The position numbers and the translations under genes were made by a program. Positions 35,361 through 36,237 of a stretch of 36,237 bases of DNA are shown here, piece by piece (within the stretch, counting starts at the first letter, position 1; every line of letters begins with the position of its first letter). Source of the stretch: CAYMUR01 sp964393615. Its GTDB lineage: Bacteria; Planctomycetota; Planctomycetia; Pirellulales; Pirellulaceae. The notes under the pieces were generated by a model. It saw only the letters and a list, made by a program, of their open reading frames with translations. It had not been told where the DNA came from and did not search any database. The stretch covers positions 1 to 36,237 of the forward strand of contig CAYMUR010000052.1 of assembly GCA_964393615.1 (NCBI GenBank), in the 5' to 3' direction.

Positions 35361-36237
35361 ATGAAAACACTGATCAAGAATGCGACAGTGATGCTTCCGG
35401 AAGGTGCCTCTCAGACGTCGGTTGTGATTGACGGTAGCCAAATTGCGGATATTGATCCCGCCAAACAAGTTAAAGTGGATGAAACGGTGTATGCCACTGG
35501 TATGCATTTGTTGCCAGGTGTCATCGACGATCAGGTTCATTTTCGTGAGCCCGGGATGACCCACAAGGAGGACATATTTTCAGGTAGTCGCGCATGTGCG
35601 AAGGGAGGTGTGACAACTTTTCTTGACATGCCCAATAATGATCCTCCAATTACCAACCAAGAGCGTCTCGAAGAAAAGTTAGAGTTGGCGGCACGCAATT
35701 CGGTCGTCAATTATGGCTTTTATATCGGTGCCACGAACGACAATATCAAGGATTTGAAAAAAGCGACCCGCACTCCAGGCATAAAAATATTCATGGGGTC
35801 GAGCACGGGAGATTTGCTCGTCGAAAAACCTGATGTATTGGAGCAGATATTTGCAGAAACGACTTTGCCGATCACGGCTCACTGTGAAGATGAGGAAACG
35901 ATTCGTAGCAATGCCCGACGTATTGGGAGGACCGTTAATGTTGCAAAGCATTCGATGATCCGTGACGAGCAAGCTGCTTTGATCGCTACTCGTCGAGCCA
36001 TCAACTTGGCTTTACAGTACGACCACCGTTTTCATGTATTACATCTAACTACCGCTGCCGAAGCCGCTTTGCTGGCAGATTATCGACACGTGTTGACAGC
36101 CGAAGTTTGTCCGCAGCACTTGTTACTGAACGAAGGTAGTTATGAACATCTGGGTACGCTTGCCCAAGTCAATCCGTCTCTCAAAAAAGCGGAAGACAAT
36201 GAAGGATTATGGCGAGCTTTGTTAGATGGGAATATCC
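35361..36237 (+). CDS. pyrC: Dihydroorotase, Bacteroidetes-like type, C-terminus cut by window edge
   Basis: 292 residues present, then the window ends. AGGAG lies 7 bases before the ATG. Metal-site and substrate residues: the usual HxHxR appears as Q58-V-H60-F-R62 (GVIDDQVHFREPG), the carboxylated lysine as K142 (GIKIFMGSSTG), and H174 (ITAHCED) and H228 (HVLHLT) follow. The enzyme closes carbamoyl aspartate to dihydroorotate in pyrimidine synthesis. The Q in place of the first His and the IKIFMGSSTG string are, to my knowledge, shared by Bacteroidetes dihydroorotases, so activity is likely retained. The last aspartate ligand is outside the window. Amidohydrolase paralogs without activity remain possible. 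Confidence 0.9.
   Translation, partial: MKTLIKNATVMLPEGASQTSVVIDGSQIADIDPAKQVKVDETVYATGMHLLPGVIDDQVHFREPGMTHKEDIFSGSRACAKGGVTTFLDMPNNDPPITNQERLEEKLELAARNSVVNYGFYIGATNDNIKDLKKATRTPGIKIFMGSSTGDLLVEKPDVLEQIFAETTLPITAHCEDEETIRSNARRIGRTVNVAKHSMIRDEQAALIATRRAINLALQYDHRFHVLHLTTAAEAALLADYRHVLTAEVCPQHLLLNEGSYEHLGTLAQVNPSLKKAEDNEGLWRALLDGNI

Overview
The window looks like a chromosome segment from a planctomycete, probably a Pirellula-like lineage assembled from a draft or metagenome. The evidence is a planctomycete-type cytochrome c/DUF1549/DUF1553 protein, a Tat-exported DUF1080 protein, a PQQ-like propeller with inserted EF-hands, an EF-G of the AHIDSGKT type, moderate GC content, many genes on alternating strands and few operons. 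Two runs of N (17793-17802 and 28269-28291) interrupt genes. No tRNA, rRNA, CRISPR array, transposase or phage gene was recognised.

Layout. 1-4523 holds exported catabolic proteins: the C-terminally cut cytochrome-type protein, a DUF1080 hydrolase-like protein, and an enolase-superfamily sugar-acid dehydratase with a Tat signal. 4739-5617 is a cytosolic beta-lactamase-fold hydrolase. 6425-12437 is a 2-oxoacid dehydrogenase locus: E2 faces away from a DeoR-type regulator, which overlaps a fused E1 alpha/beta gene, and an Ldh2/MDH2-type dehydrogenase converges on E1. 12527-15042 has a DUF368 (PopT-type) membrane protein and ispE. 15153-15611 is a coding-like frame broken by stops. 15961-19632 has a TPR protein and two glycosyltransferases (GT2, GT25). 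19821-22296 has HtrA/DegP facing away from deoC. 22386-29311 has the PQQ/EF-hand protein, a class III aminotransferase, a D-2-hydroxyacid dehydrogenase, a CDP-alcohol phosphatidyltransferase with an amber at codon 9, and a five-bladed-propeller glycosidase-like exported protein. 29986-36237 has EF-G, two CPBP intramembrane proteases flanking a candidate structured RNA and a 55-residue coiled-coil gene, and the start of dihydroorotase.

How genes work together. The clearest functional unit is E2 / DeoR / fused E1. The shared upstream region has back-to-back promoter candidates whose -10 boxes overlap, plus three AACCTG copies at 38-39 bp spacing, so one regulator could control both arms. No E3 (lipoamide dehydrogenase) is in the window. 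IspE (isoprenoid precursors) and the DUF368 protein (polyprenyl-phosphate recycling) are neighbours but are not co-transcribed.

Most unusual: a compact minus-strand transcription unit at about 33625-33860 with promoter-like boxes, a 12-13 bp closing stem, internal hairpins and a strong intrinsic terminator, but no protein. It is the best candidate here for something undescribed. Two reading frames with in-frame TAG and coding-like sequence on both sides are the next most interesting.
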